Shown here: piece after piece, positions 1 through 11,318 of the stretch
How positions within the stretch are numbered: the stretch's first letter is position 1
Layout: each line of letters begins with the position of its first letter
Assembly (NCBI GenBank): GCA_030762935.1
Contig: CM060883.1
Span: forward strand, 36,479,501 to 36,543,500
DNA length: 64,000 nucleotides
From: Hymenopus coronatus
Taxonomy: Eukaryota > Arthropoda > Insecta > Mantodea > Hymenopodidae
Direction: 5' to 3'
Program-made: the position numbers and the translations under genes
The notes under the pieces: generated by a model
Databases searched by the model: none
What the model saw: only the letters and a program-made list of their open reading frames with translations
Told to the model about the DNA's origin: nothing

Positions 1-680
1 AAAGTATTGCATTTCATCCAAAAATTCTATATCGATATTTCACATGAAATGAAGCCAAAAAATATTTTAGAAAACTATCTGTGTCTGGATAGGTAGAGTC
101 AAACTGAAAAAGGTAATGCCGTAACTGGGAATTGAACCACTGATCTACCATGGCAACTGACTCGCATGTTTCCCGGTAAACCACAAGGCGATCTCTGACT
201 CTACCTATCCAACTCCTGTCCTACACACAGCTTGTGTGGAATAAAAATCAATTAAATTAATACCAATTGACCATAATAGTAGTCTACCTACTATGAATCC
301 TGTGACTTAATGCTATGCCGGCGTGTTGCCACTGTAGCTCAGTGGTTGAGCAACCGGCTGGAGACCGGGAGTTCATAGTTGAAAATCCCGGTTATGGCTT
401 TGAATTTTTCAGTCTGACTCTACCTATCCAACTCCGGTCCTACACACGGCTTGTGTGAAAAACACAATTAAATCAATACTGTCTGTGGCTGTCGGTCAAT
501 TAAATACCAAACTTGATACTTCAGTTTAGTGTCTTCCAAGGAAGCGACACGAAGATGTTCAGGAAAATCCTCCACTCCAAACTACCCTTTCATGGAATAC
601 TTTTCGGAATTTATATTTTCCTGGAAAGAGATCGCGATTTTCATTAAAATACTGTTTAGACACTACAGATATTTACATGA
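1..680 (+). mobile_element. PHR repeat copy 1, split by a SINE-D cluster
   Basis: Forward PHR sequence runs over 1-83 (the section just inside the head) and resumes at about 487-680 with the conserved block around AGTGTCTTCCAAGGAAGCGA. The intervening 84-482 is a SINE-D cluster inserted in the GT-rich tract. The left end of the copy lies outside the window. It is followed directly by an inverted copy, so the two are tail to tail. Confidence 0.75.
84..482. mobile_element. SINE-D cluster (tRNA-derived, two orientations)
   Basis: At 84-157 a minus-strand copy reads tail (GGATAGGTAGAGTC) then tRNA-like head. At 190-250 there is a plus-strand tail (CTACCTATCCAACTCC, then CTACACACAGCTTGTGTG). At 328-480 a complete plus copy has an A box (TAGCTCAGTGGTTGAGC), a degraded B box and the same tail. 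The leader upstream of the 328 copy recurs at 47.0, 47.3 and 55.2 kb, so the family is probably composite: leader, tRNA head and tail. RNA polymerase III promoter boxes are inferred from the tRNA resemblance. Confidence 0.7.
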
Positions 681-682
681 AA

Positions 683-1165
683 AATGTGCATTCCATTCAC
701 GTGACTTCCTGTACATCTTGGTAACAAATTGTTGTTGAAAAGCTATCTGTTTCATACTGCTCGCGATAAACATTAACAGAAATCTTAGTACTTGATTTCC
801 TCTAAGTGGAAGGAAAAGTTTTAAAAAGTGGTTGCCACGTGGATGAAAAAGTAAGTATTTTAAAACTGACGGCAGTAACAAGGAACATTTAAAAATGATC
901 AACTGCACGAAAAAAATGAATACGACATAACTTATGTGTTTTAACGAGATCTAAATTGTTTTGTATACTAAGTTTCTGTCTCTTTTTTATGCAAAATTCA
1001 GCAAAATTCATCTCGAATGAACAGGTCTTCAGAAGCTCTTCCCAGAAACTTCAAGATATATATTTTACTTGCTATGTAAGTATATTTCATATATGGTATT
1101 TTAATAAAAATGCTTAAGAGCCATTTTTGAGAAAAACCAAATTTTCGGATACTTCGATTCTTGGC
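683..1165 (-). mobile_element. PHR repeat copy 2
   Basis: Reverse PHR, tail first: the tail motif TGCATTCCATTCACGTGAC is followed by the region around TTTTAACGAGATCTA and the block ending near GCCATTTTTGAGAAAAACC. The head end is missing. It abuts copy 1 tail to tail, giving an inverted pair. Confidence 0.75.
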
Positions 1166-1665
1166 TGGTGCGCGAGATTCTTCCATAGTGAATAGCTTAC
1201 TTCTTGAAGAAAGATGGTGCTACTTCATTCTGATATAACGGAAGAGCCCGTAGGATCACTATCCAACATGCCCTTAAGTGTACCACAACTCCCACCCACG
1301 GCTCAGCCTAGTGGACTTGGACTTGCCTAGTGACTTAATTTAAAGTCGGTAACTATAAAAGTCTTTCAGGTACCATACTAAATCAAATATATTAAAATTA
1401 TAGCCTTCCTTTTCGTCTTCCCAAATAGTAGCAATAGGTTTGCCTCTGTTAGGTTTTACGCTACCAGAATAAAATTATCCTTTTCCAACTCTAACATTAT
1501 CCTTACCTCACTGAGGCGATTAAAAAGCAAAGAAAAGGGATAATATTCTTGTGAATTAAAATGCACAAATGAACAAATATAATGGAGTTCGAATTTGACA
1601 TGGTTTATTACAGGTATGCCAAGGACCTTTCTTAGAGCGGTAATCCTGAGTTTCGTGCGAGATCT
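1166..1665. other. Unique AT-rich stretch, nothing recognised
   Basis: No repeat family member, tRNA-like box or convincing coding frame was seen here. Confidence 0.5.
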
Positions 1666-1905
1666 CTAAAACCGCCTGAATTCCGTGCGGGCTACCTGGA
1701 GGGTAGATGCTTTGCAGATATTATTTCTAATCAATTTTAAATCCGAAGATGTTAGTGTACTCACATCTCCAGCCCTCAGCTCCTGGTGTATAATTTTGGT
1801 TGTTCTAAGGGACAATTCCTCAGCTGCTTGCCGTTTCAAATCTACCCTGTTCACTGGATTGCTTTGTAGACTCAAAATTACACTCTTATACTCCTTCCAA
1901 AATGC
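1666..1905 (-). pseudogene. Fragment of FLYWCH/MULE-type transposon protein (linker region)
   Basis: An open frame on the minus strand is readable from about 1905, upstream of its first methionine, to a stop at 1666. It is hydrophilic and unusually protein-like for this window. Key strings are RVDLKRQAAEEL, RTTKIIHQEL, DVSTLTSSDLKLIRN and an ICKA end. From my knowledge of insect Mutator-like proteins, a segment of this type (Lys-Arg-Lys-Ala, Pro-Ser-Lys-Ile-Ile, Asp-Val-x-Thr-Leu-Thr, Ile-Arg-Arg/Asn) follows an N-terminal FLYWCH zinc finger and precedes the MULE transposase. The first part matches the residues read after the stop codon of the FLYWCH frame at 36.3 kb (LKRKATEYICERPSKLI). No zinc finger or catalytic domain is attached. 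A SINE-C lies immediately upstream. It is a decayed fragment; the family assignment is inference by pattern and needs a profile search. Confidence 0.45.
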
Positions 1906-1907
1906 TT

Positions 1908-2160
1908 ACCTTCTTACCCGGAGGTCCCGGGTTCGATTCCCGGCTTGGGCGGGGAATTATTCTGTAACCAGAATTATTCCCTATACCCCACAGAGTCTGG
2001 AAGTTTGCGTGTGAGAGTGAATGTGCTTGTGTGTGTGTTTAATGATATACATAAAATGAAAAACCTAATGACAGTAACATGACAGTATCAGATGGGCTGT
2101 TTCACAAGTCAAAGCCCCCGATATGACCATAGAAGCTAAATACAAATGAAGCAATAAAAA
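1908..2160 (+). mobile_element. SINE-C, 5' truncated
   Basis: B box GGTCCCGGGTTCGATTCCC is followed by the family body (CCCACAGAGTCTGGAAGT, then CAAAGCCCCCGATATGACC) and an A-rich end near 2150. The first part of the tRNA head is missing. Confidence 0.75.
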
Positions 2161-3625
2161 GAAATGTTTACGTAACCCTTTAATGTCCATTTTATGCGTC
2201 TAAAAATGCAATATGTATTTGAATTTGTTTTCAAGACAAGTTTCTTATTCGCCGACTCTGAGGCTTATTAAATTTGCTGGTTTATAAACTTGCCAAGTTT
2301 GAGAGAAGTAGAATCTCGTTGCCCAGCTTTAGATTCTCTTTGTTTTCGTGTTCAACAGTTTGCTCCACTTATTTGTTTATATAATTGCTTAAGCTGCGAG
2401 GCATTTTGTTGGGAGTTAATTTGAAAATAACGCAATTTCGGAAGGTTATTTTTTGCTTAAACTTTGTTGAGTCATTTGAATTCATGAAGATAGCATGCCG
2501 GTTTACATCTGTTTACTGGCGTTAAAGGCGGGTATTGTGTTGAATGTTTTTTTCTGGCGCTGCGTCCGGAAGCGTGGAAACAAAAGACGAGTTAAAACTG
2601 AGATGTTCTAATCTCATTGAGATGGTCGCCTTGCGCTGTTGTTCAGGCAGTTCTTGTTTCCACTAACGCAATACTACAGTTCCCACATGCAAATAGACGG
2701 CTATAATTTAATTCCATGTGTGCTACGTGATTGGATAATCCAAAGTTGTGCTGACTGCGCGATATAGAACCGGGGCTTCTGTGTTCGAAATAAGATTATA
2801 TGGGGGAGACACGTGAGATACAGTGCGACAAATCAAGACATCATCAGCGAAAGGACGGACAGAAGGAAGGCAGACTTGTGACGTGTTGTTGAAGGGAAAA
2901 AAAAGGGAGAAAGAAGCAGACATGCGTAACACGACAAAGGCGATATCCGCCTTTCCCTCTTCTGTTTTTTTGGTCACGCTTGAAGCATAACGTCTTTCAT
3001 ATGAATAAGAGCGACCAACCGGACATCCCTTATCATCCCTAAGGGACAATTACACATTTCTGCTCGAGCAGAACGTCGTCCATAAATGATGTGGATATGG
3101 GGGGAAAGAATCCGGCGATTGGAACTGCGAATAGAATAAAATGCCCAGCAGATAGACGTGTTTTCTTTGTGTTGAACAAACTGGGCAATTCACTGTCTGT
3201 GGGATTGACCTAATGTAGTGAAAATGGGCTAAAACTAGAAAAACTCCTTTCTCTTCCGATGACAGGTAACGGGAGAAATAATCTTTAGTATAAATAACTC
3301 GAAGTTATCTGTTGTTCAAACTGCTCCCCTTATTCGCTTTTAACTTAGGTTATACTCTAAAATAGTAGTAGTTTATGCAACAAATGATTATGGTACGAGT
3401 GAAGTTTGTCTGACGTCGTTCATATGACATTCATGAAGATTATTCACGAGTTCGATGCAACATTTATGCATTATTAGCATTATACATTGTAGGAAATAAA
3501 TCATGAAATAATTCGGCATCCAAAGGTGACAAAAGTTAAAGCGTATATGTAGTAAGACGAGATGTAGTTTCTACCCCTCATTTAATTTTTTTTTAATTGT
3601 TTCATTTATACTCTCGCTTACATAC
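2161..3625. other. Unique stretch without recognised genes
   Basis: About 1.46 kb. A more GC-balanced part lies around 2500-3060. An open frame of 108 codons on the minus strand at 2723-3049 has no recognisable motif. No tRNA boxes or PHR blocks were seen. Confidence 0.45.
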
Positions 3626-3716
3626 TTACAGACTGTGGTGGATAGGGAATAATTCTGGTTAAAGAAAATTTCCCGGCCCCAGTCGGGAACCGAACCCAGG
3701 ACCACGAAGGCAGTCT
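3626..3716 (-). mobile_element. SINE-C fragment
   Basis: Minus-strand head: reverse-complemented it starts AGACTGCCTTCGTGGTC, then a B box and CAGAATTATTCCCTATCC. The tail is lost. It shows that the family 5' end is AGACTGCC. Confidence 0.7.
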
Positions 3717-4630
3717 TTCATTTGTTAACTGGCGTGTTGAATCGTTAAACATCCAGCCGGATGCAGGCATTCCCTTCTTGGAAGAGGAGAAAGGTGTTGA
3801 CTATTTAGTGTGATGTAGCTGAATGTTAAGTCAGACATACCGGTACGTTATTTACAAGCGAGCTGATAGGGGAGAGGCAGAAGTCTCGTTCGCTAAGTTT
3901 GAATATATGTTTGTGTAGACATAAGTTTTATTACAAGGTATAAATAATATGAACAAAATAATAAATCTGTATTGTGGCAAATGAAATAACCAGTTTCATG
4001 TGTTATTTACAAGCCTGGACAACAATTACAATGGATTACATTATATTTCTATATGTCAAAAGCAAAACGTGTTCTGTTGGACTTCGTAACTTCAGAACAC
4101 ACTGTGCATGTACTGATCGCTTGCTTAGAGGGAATTACTTACAGTGCTTGTGGTAGGGGAGGACCAGTGAAACACTGTATGCACGTGACTATTTTCCAGC
4201 GAGAGTTTAAGCAATACGCAACCATGTCCGAAGCGTTTGATTCTATTATTGCATGTGCTTCATACCATTTTAAGCATTTGAGCCAGCATAATGCGTCGAA
4301 ATTTTTAACACTAATAAAAGGCAACTGATGAGTAATTTATTATACTCTTTTCTGTTTTGAGGTAATTAAGTATTTACACGCTAATTTTTTAAACTATCTC
4401 TTATGGCATGGATGAACAGACCTTATTATTTTCTTCAAAGGAAAACATATTGAAAACATTCTAAAACAGTGCTGCAAATGCCTAACGATTGATATTAAGA
4501 GAAGCAAAACAACCCTAAGTGACTATCGCGTTTTTAATACATCAAGGTATAATACAATTTAACAAATTTTATTTTTGTTTTCTAAGTACGTATATATTAT
4601 TCGAAGAAGTATTTTTCACAACCATTCATC
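3717..4630. other. Unique stretch, one unassigned open frame
   Basis: It contains a 91-codon plus frame at 4053-4328 with several cysteines and no domain I recognise. Otherwise it is AT-rich and featureless. Confidence 0.4.
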
Positions 4631-4918
4631 GTCCTCCGTGGTCTAAGGGTAACATGCTAGCCTCTAGTTCCAAATGTTCCGGGTTCAAACCCGATGGATT
4701 TTTTTTCGGGGTATAAACCCTTAACATGAATCCCCTTCGAAAGGCAAGTAAAGCCCATTGTCCCGGGTTGTAAATTTGTGGCACGATAAAGAACCTCAAG
4801 CCTGGTAAAGAGGTCTCTGAGTAAAATTAGGCGGCCTTTCATGCCAGATATAGAATGGGCCGCTGAAATGGTTAGCAATTAAAGAGTAGCCATAAATAAA
4901 AACTCAATTTAATTAAAT
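4631..4918 (+). mobile_element. SINE-A
   Basis: tRNA-like head CCTCCGTGGTCTAAGGGTAA with B box CCGGGTTCAAACCCG. The body contains the family marks GAACCTCAAGCCTGG and ATAGAATGGGCCGCTGA, and the tail reads CTCAATTTAATT. Nearly full length and moderately diverged. Confidence 0.85.
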
Positions 4919-4924
4919 TATTTT

Positions 4925-5160
4925 TTTTCGTAGCTTAACCTCATTTAAACCTGGTTGGTCATATCGGACGATGAATGCAATTAGTAAAATGAAGCTCAAA
5001 TGATTTCGGGGTTCAAGGAGCTTAAAGTTACTCGACATTCGCCTTATCAGGATAAGGGAAAACCCCAAAAAGAAACCTTATCTGACTAACTCAACTAAGC
5101 GAGATTCGAACTCGCGATCTGTTGAATGTGAGGCTACACCCACACTACCCAGGTGGGCTT
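4925..5160 (-). mobile_element. SINE-B
   Basis: Reverse orientation. The tail region TTTAAACCTGGTTGGTC leads into the internal block TAAGGGAAAACCCC, then the B box complement GAGATTCGAACTCGCGA and the head complement ending CCCAGGTGGGC. Its tail abuts the tail of the neighbouring SINE-A, so the two SINEs converge. Confidence 0.85.
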
Positions 5161-5684
5161 AATCCAATTCACAACCATTCGCCGGATATAGATGTATACA
5201 GCAATATATGAGTAGCTATGAAAATTGATTCAGACATGGAATAATAAACTAAATTTCATGGAGTATGGGTAAGCTATGCTTAATGATCATATACTACAAA
5301 GTTTTTGCTTCCAAATAATGATAATTAGTGTTTTCCGTTCATTCTTCATTGGATGACGTGTAGGTTCTGCTCACTGGCTTGAGGCTGAAAACACAGGAAG
5401 ATGGTAGTCTTATTCAAGGACTATTTCTCAATATTATGAGCTTCATCACTAATTTGCACTGATAACACCAATGTAATGACACAGGAAAGCACCGGAAGTT
5501 GCGACCGGAATGGAAGCTAATTTTGCTAATAGCTTTCACTTTAGTTATAACAAGCCAGCTCAAGAAACAAGTATTCCTGGGTAGACTTGAAACCCTATTT
5601 TTATACTTCTATAATATTGAAAACCATTGACTTTTCTGTTGCTTTCTAGGTTGAAGAATTTTCCAAATATAAAATCATTATATA
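5161..5684. other. Unique AT-rich stretch
   Basis: No repeat member or coding frame above background was recognised. Confidence 0.45.
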
Positions 5685-5872
5685 TGGGTCTTTTTTTTTT
5701 TAACCTCCGATAGGCTATAAATAAAAGATAAGTTCATAGAAAACAATTATTTTATTACTAAAACTTTTGTACACTTATGGTTACTTTTCAACATAATCAC
5801 CTAAAAGATTGAGTCATTTATCGTACCTGTGCACAAGCTTTGCAATACCCGCTTCAAGAAATGTTCTCTATG
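5685..5872 (-). mobile_element. Mariner 3'-end remnant
   Basis: It matches the left part of the mariner at 20.9 kb almost base for base: AACCTCCGATAGGCTATAAA, then CAACATAATCACC and TTATCGTACCTGTGCACAAG. Read on the minus strand this covers the end of the transposase (…LVHRYDK…) and the 3' non-coding end with a T-rich terminus. Everything upstream is lost at about 5872. The length is far short of the ~1.3 kb usual for mariners. Confidence 0.75.
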
Positions 5873-6536
5873 AAACAAATGATAGGGCAGTAACATTTTC
5901 TGCTAAATTGAGGTGTCGCTTCTAAACATACGATTTTTACATATATGTCAGATACTATTTAGAGAAACAAGTTTTGACTAGGTTTTTATTCTAGCGTTAT
6001 TTATATCACATATGTACACTGTCTTTCAATAGCTTAAAATAGGAACATTGTGAAATAAATACGTTGATAGGTTTAAAAACATTTATTCTGCGTTGATTTA
6101 TATACAAAAGTATAAGGTTTTATATTTTATTCTCCCACTTTTCTGCGATGAACAGCAAGCTCTTGTGTTGATGCTTGTCCATTTTTGTTCTGTAATATTA
6201 GGGTTCCCCTAATTTTTTTACCCTCTGTAGGGTTTAGATGCCCGCATTTGCTAGCATGCTATTCCTCCCCTATGTAAACCATAGGCTACTACGTGAACGT
6301 CCGCCTAGGGTAGCAGATATGTTAGCTTCTCATCTATGATTAATGAAAGAGATGAATTAATTATGGTGCAAATGAACCCGGGTTCCATCTGCTATAAAGC
6401 TACCTGACAGTTTTTTCAGAGTGAGGGAAACAGGAAAAATAACCACCCTCTGTGGAAACTGTGGCTTATGTTGTCGTTGACCACGGTTTGTGTGTATAGT
6501 GTGCTGTAGGGTTTTTTCTTTCTTTACTTCGTAAAG
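5873..6536. other. Unique AT-rich stretch
   Basis: No family member, tRNA box or protein motif was recognised between the mariner remnant and the next PHR piece. Confidence 0.4.
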
Positions 6537-6690
6537 TAAGTAGGAGGAGTATTGTATTCCATCTACAAATTCGGTGCGGAAATTTCGCTGAAAAAACAGT
6601 TTTAAAAAAGGTCCATGCTTTGTCTATGAACAGTAAAACTCAAAAACGAAAAGTCGGTTAAAAATAAAACTTGATATTAGAACTCATCTT
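6537..6690 (+). mobile_element. PHR repeat copy 3, head part only
   Basis: It contains GTATTGTATTCCATC, then the block through CTCAAAAACGAAAAGTCGG. The hairpin itself and everything past the first ~150 bp are missing. Confidence 0.7.
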
Positions 6691-6704
6691 CTGCGGCAGT
6701 TCTC

Positions 6705-7206
6705 CTACTGGTCCCCCTCTACCACTGGGCAATAACCATTAGCAAACAAAAGACGAACCTGTTCTAGGAGGTAGAGCGAGATTTCAGATTCTAGCCTTCC
6801 CTATTGGTTACGGAGACAATATGTGACAGGTGAACGCCAGGTTTCCAGATTTCGGCGAGGTTAGGCTACGTTAGGTTGACGTAAAATGGATCAAAATAAA
6901 AGGGACTTTCTGAAATTCGGTTCTGCTTTTCAATGCTAAATGCACAGTCTTCCGTTCGTTCTGTCTGCTTGTGCATGTGCAGCCATGTTGGTCAATCGAC
7001 CAATGGCAGAGTCAAATGTAAAACTGAACTAGAATCTGCAATGTCGCGGAGGGAAAGGTAACGTAAAATCTGTTTCCTGGAGACACTGCTTGCAAGCTGA
7101 GAATCATACCTCTGTTAAGGGACCAGTAAGTGGAAGAATTGATAACAGCGAATAGGTTTCCAATAGCAAACTTTAAAGTCAGACTTTGAAAGAAGAGTGG
7201 AGTCAC
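6705..7206 (+). mobile_element. Family M element (MULE-like, relative of the FLYWCH element)
   Basis: It shares GGGCAATAACCATTAGCAAA near the left end and TTAAGGGACCAGTAAGTGGA near the right end with the elements at 35.8 and 47.8 kb. The middle (about 6800-7060) differs and has no FLYWCH frame. The right end is cut off where PHR copy 4 begins, so the terminal repeat is lost. Confidence 0.6.
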
Positions 7207-7597
7207 TAAAAATATCTTAAATATGTGATATTTTATTAAAAACCGTTAGACCCATTTTTGAGAAAATCAACATTTCGAAAAATGTTCCATGTGAAGTGTA
7301 GTTGGTGAAGAGACTTTCCTGTAAATCGTTATGTCGCATCCTTGGAAGATACTGAAATTAAGTACCTAGTTTGGAATTCAACCGTGTTTTCTTTTTTGAG
7401 TTATGCTGTCCACATACAGACATAAAAACAGAAACACACACGCAGATCTTTTTCTAAAAATACTTTTCAGGGGGCGGACGATTCAGGAGTACCAAAATCA
7501 TATATTTCTGGAGAAATCTAGGTATTTAATTTTAGGTGGAATACAATACTTTTTGTAACTATAATGTACATTGTACATACGTGCTAGAGAAAGTAAG
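7207..7597 (-). mobile_element. PHR repeat copy 4, head half
   Basis: Reverse PHR from the GCCATTTTTGAG-type block through TCGCATCCTTGGAAGATACT, the CA-rich tract and the degraded head palindrome (AATGTACATTGTACAT), ending GCTAGAGAAAGTAA. Confidence 0.75.
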
Positions 7598-8143
7598 AAT
7601 TCAGTTTCTCGTTTTACCAAAAGCGAGACTCTAAAGTGATACTTCAAATGTGGAATAGTGCCCAAGGGCATTTTTGATAAATCACTCTATAGTGGAGAAC
7701 GTTTCATTTTTTCTCCGTCCTGGAGAATGGTTGCCTTCGACATTGCACCCTTAATACGCACTTTAAATTCACATCCTACTGGCTCCATGCCAGTCAGCCA
7801 GCGCACCTTACCAGAAATACAGGCTTATTGTTCGTAACGCAGAGGCGTTACGGCGTGGTAACAAACGAATGAAGTTAAAAGGCGTTTTCTTTCTTTGAAA
7901 TGAGTTCTCTGCTATTGTAATTTCCTCTCTGTTTTAACCAAAGTACAGTTTTTCTCGCACTTGTTTAAGTAAACAATAACATCCATAAACACGTGCCGGT
8001 GGTGGCAGCGAAATTGAGGCAAGAGTTATTGGACTCCCACTAGAGGCAGAATTGGCGCTGCAAATGCGTTTAGATAAGTCATTATGCATTCTTAATTTGA
8101 AGTTGAGGTATACCTTTGTAAGGCACAAGCATTCCGTTCAAAT

Positions 8144-8815
8144 TCTGATGTGTATTATTCACATGACTTTCTCTACACAGTCTGTAACAAACTCTTACTT
8201 TTTTACCTACTTCGTGCTAATAGCATTAGCAGAAGTGGTCTTATTACTTAGTTCCTTATAGCTAAAAGAGAAATAAGAGAACACCTAGGTTAAACCAATA
8301 GTTAAATGAGATTTAAATTCCGTTCTCTTTGCATGACAGGAGTAAAAAAAAGAAACTAGAATTACAAATTTCTGTTTGAGAAAAGTTTTAAGTATACGAC
8401 AAAATTTTTGGAGCCCGCCTGGGTAGTGTGGTGGTAGCGTGTCTGCCTCACATTCAACAGGTCGTGAGTTCGAATCTTGCTTAGGGTGATTTACCCGGAT
8501 AAGGATTTTTTCGGTGTTTTCCCTTTCATTCATCGTCCGATATGACCAAACAGGTTAAAGGACATTAATAAAAAAAATTGTTTCAACGATATCTATGTTT
8601 AGTAAGTTTCTATCTTTTACAGTTTACCAGTAAAGCAAAAGTCATCCAGAATGAGTTCTTCAGAGGCTATTCCCAGAAGATTCAAATACACTTGTTATTT
8701 GTCATGTAAATATCTTTAAATGTGCAGCATTTAAATTTAAGCCGTTAAAGCTATTTTTGAGCAAGTCTAAATGTTTATGCATGTAAATGGTAGTTGGAGG
8801 ATTTTCTAAAAGCTT
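8144..8815 (-). mobile_element. PHR repeat copy 5, interrupted by SINE-B
   Basis: It starts TCTGATGTGTATTATTCACA (tail end) and continues through TTCAGAGGCTATTCCCAGAA. A SINE-B at 8411-8578 splits it. The head third is missing. Confidence 0.75.
8411..8578 (+). mobile_element. SINE-B inside PHR copy 5
   Basis: Head GCCCGCCTGGGTAGTGTGG, B box GTGAGTTCGAATC, body GATAAGGATTTTTTCGGTG and tail CGATATGACCAAACAGG, ending AATAAAAAAA. The SINE is therefore younger than this PHR copy. Confidence 0.85.
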
Positions 8816-8957
8816 GACTACTCTTTTTAATGAAGCGGTTGTACAAATATTTCACAATTCCCACCACTTACATGATTTCATAGAGTGCATAAGAAGGGAA
8901 TCGCGAAATCACTTTAAGCTTTAGTATTTCATACAGGTATAATAACTTTATTTCAGG

Positions 8958-9040
8958 ACTCACATTAAATACCTGACGCAGCGGATCGCGGGTTGGAGTC
9001 TCTCCTCGGGCATTGTTTGTAAATGTGTATGTGTATCTGC
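8958..9040 (+). mobile_element. tRNA-like SINE remnant (family F)
   Basis: A B-box-like GCGGGTTGGAGTC is followed by GGGCATTGTTTGTAAATGTG, the GGGCATGGGTGTGTG-type sequence also seen at 10.7 kb. No A box is clear. Confidence 0.4.
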
Positions 9041-9400
9041 AAGTTAAAAAGGAAAACAAATAGACAAACAACAGAAATGTAGAGAAAGTGACAAAAAAAA
9101 TGAGTCAAAAAAGGAATAGAAGGCTTATTGAACTCTTTCACATGACCCAGGACAGGGTGATACACGGTAGTTAAGCGTTAGAGCACGCCACTTATCCTTT
9201 ACTTATGCATTTTGTTCATAATTCTAAATACACGTTTTCTTTTTTACGTTCTAAACCGGCATACTTGAAATAAATGAAAATTTGCGGGCTTAATATGCAG
9301 ATTCTATGTTTTACTGGTATATCAGATTAAAATAAATCGCACGCAATTTATTGGCAAGGGATTATTATTATCATCATTATTGTTAATAGATATATAGATA
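9041..9400. other. Unique AT-rich stretch
   Basis: Nothing beyond AT-rich sequence was recognised. Confidence 0.4.
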
Positions 9401-9406
9401 AGTAAG

Positions 9407-9486
9407 ATGGATTGGTGGGTGGGTGGGTAGGTAGGTTGGGTAGTTGAGTAGGTGGTTAGATAGGTAGGTGGGTGTGTAGTTAGGTA
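9407..9486 (+). repeat. Degenerate GGTA/GGTG microsatellite
   Basis: About 80 bp of purine-rich tetranucleotide-like repeat (GGTGGGTGGGTGGGTAGGTA and variants). G runs of three are frequent, so G-quadruplex formation is conceivable but untested. Confidence 0.8.
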
Positions 9487-10540
9487 TTTTAATTCACTGC
9501 TTATGGCATGGCCCGTGGCAGCGCTGTCATGTAATAGTACAATGTTAGAATTATAATTAATACAAATTTGACATGGTAATTATTTAAAAGGCTTACTGTA
9601 GAGCTGGTTTTAACAATATCTGTAGATTTGTGGCAATATGATAGAATTGAATGTAATAATAAAATAGCATAAAGTTAAATGTAAACTAAACAATTGGTAG
9701 CTTTTATTTCCATTGTTCAAAGCCTCATAGTAAGTTTGCAACTTCAATGACGATTCAATTAGGTATTATATGTGGAATACCTCCAACCTCGTTTCTACCA
9801 TGTTTACTTCTTAGATTGTTTTCCTATCAACAAAAGTGTATCTGTGCAGCAAAGAAGATCCTGGAGCACTATCTTCTCTGGTTTTATTTTTCTTCTGTGG
9901 TGTTCATCGATTCTCTTATCTGTTTCTCGTCTTTTCCTTCTTTTCTATCTCTCCTGTCGTTTGTACGCACTTTCCCTGTTTTCTTTTATCTGGTTTTATT
10001 CATTGAGTTCCTTCCTGCATGTCACATTTTACTTTTGTTTTATCTTCGTTCTTGTTTTCTCCTCAATTGTCTATGATTCCTTCTTCAGCAAGCTCCATTT
10101 TCTGTGATCTTTTCTGTTGGAGAACCAGAGCCAGGGAAATTTACCTGGGTTTGCCTTAACGCTGAATGACTGTATAATAGAAAAGAGAGGGAGGGAGGTA
10201 TCTGGTGCAGAAGCAAGAGCTTTGTCCTCCCAAAATAACACTCCCTTCCAGTGCAGAAGGGCGTTTTCCTGAGATTTACTGCCAGCCTGGCGGGAATCGA
10301 GTGACGATTGACTCAAGCCAGCTGCGTTGTAAACTAACACATTCTGCAAAGGAAATGGCCTCTCCTAGCCAAACTTCGTGTGGGTTCGGAACACAAGAAG
10401 TCAGCTCTGTTATGGTGATGAAAATAATAATATTTATATTCGTAATCATTTATATAATTATAATAGTAAATTGAATCATCCGGGCGTGTATGCGCTGTGG
10501 TCTGAAAATTCTTCCAGACGTTCGTCTGAAACTGAACTGA
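9487..10540. other. Unique stretch with a pyrimidine-rich tract
   Basis: From about 9880 to 10100 the plus strand is strongly T/C-rich, which leaves two overlapping frames of about 110 codons open by composition. They are leucine/phenylalanine-rich without motifs and I do not call them genes. The part at 10100-10400 is GC-balanced and unassigned. Confidence 0.4.
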
Positions 10541-10745
10541 TCTGGTGGCTTAATGCGTAACGCGGGAAGCTCCTATCCCAAAGGTCATGAATTCGATTCT
10601 GTCATAGAGCAAATGTTTTTGGCCGGTCCCCATGGCCGCGCCCGCCAAAGCGTCTTGTTTTGGTGCTTCGTAGCGCAGGGGACCGTGGGTTCGAGTCCCG
10701 CCTTTGGCATGGGTGTGTGCAAAAGAAGAAAACAGCAACTCAGTA
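10541..10745 (+). mobile_element. Two tRNA-like SINE remnants side by side (family F)
   Basis: The first (10541-10613) has TGGTGGCTTAATGCG and a weak B box GTCATGAATTCGATTC. The second (about 10655-10745) has a good B box GTGGGTTCGAGTCCCGCC followed by TTTGGCATGGGTGTGTGC. Neither folds into a complete tRNA, so I read them as SINE heads, not tRNA genes. Confidence 0.5.
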
Positions 10746-11060
10746 ATCATGCAGCAAACAAAGTAAAACATTAGGTAAATAAAAGTAGGGTATACAGCGC
10801 CGGAGTTCCGATCAGACTCCGGAACTGTAAGCTGCATCGGATATGATTAGTGGAGTAGCCGGAATGTTCTTGACACCGGCCGTGAAAGCCTACATAGTTC
10901 TATTGCTATTATTTTCAACCATACAAAAATAACTTATATACTTGCTTCTCTTGCGCGAAAGCAAAACCACCTTAAAGGAATGTATGGAAAAAGTGGTCAA
11001 AAGGAATATTACGAAATAATATAAAATTATTTAGATGTAGATGAAATCGGAAATAGAATG
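10746..11060. other. Unique stretch
   Basis: No feature was recognised. Confidence 0.4.
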
Positions 11061-11318
11061 GAGTTTTATTAAGGACCACTGTGGTTCTCAGCGTCTCATT
11101 CTATATTGGTCGTGAAAAGCTGCATAATTTTGCTCGGAGGCCTCGGTATCAGGCTTGAGGTTCTTTTATGTGCCGAAATTTACGACACGGGACCAACGGC
11201 TTTTCTTCCCTTTCGAAGAAAGCCATGCTAAGGATTTTTACATCCGAAAAAATCGTTTTGAACCAGTGATCTTGGGTATATGAAGCTAACATGGTAAAAA
11301 CTACACCACGGAGGGCGA
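11061..11318 (-). mobile_element. SINE-A
   Basis: Reverse orientation: TGGTTCTCAGCGTCTCATTC, then CAGGCTTGAGGTTCTTTTA, a degraded B box and the head complement ACCACGGAGGGCG at 11306-11318. Close to full length. Confidence 0.85.

Noticed and set aside
8285..8533. 82-codon minus frame with DSNSRP
   Set aside because: The DSNSRPxECEAD string is the translation of the SINE-B head and B box in reverse. The same string appears at 25120-25437.
9747..10107. Two overlapping ~110-codon frames
   Set aside because: The tract is T/C-rich, so stops are rare by composition; the products are low-complexity Leu/Phe/Ser strings.
10550..10837. 95-codon minus frame
   Set aside because: It is the reverse reading of tRNA-like SINE remnants; its HGPL-like residues come from the B box.
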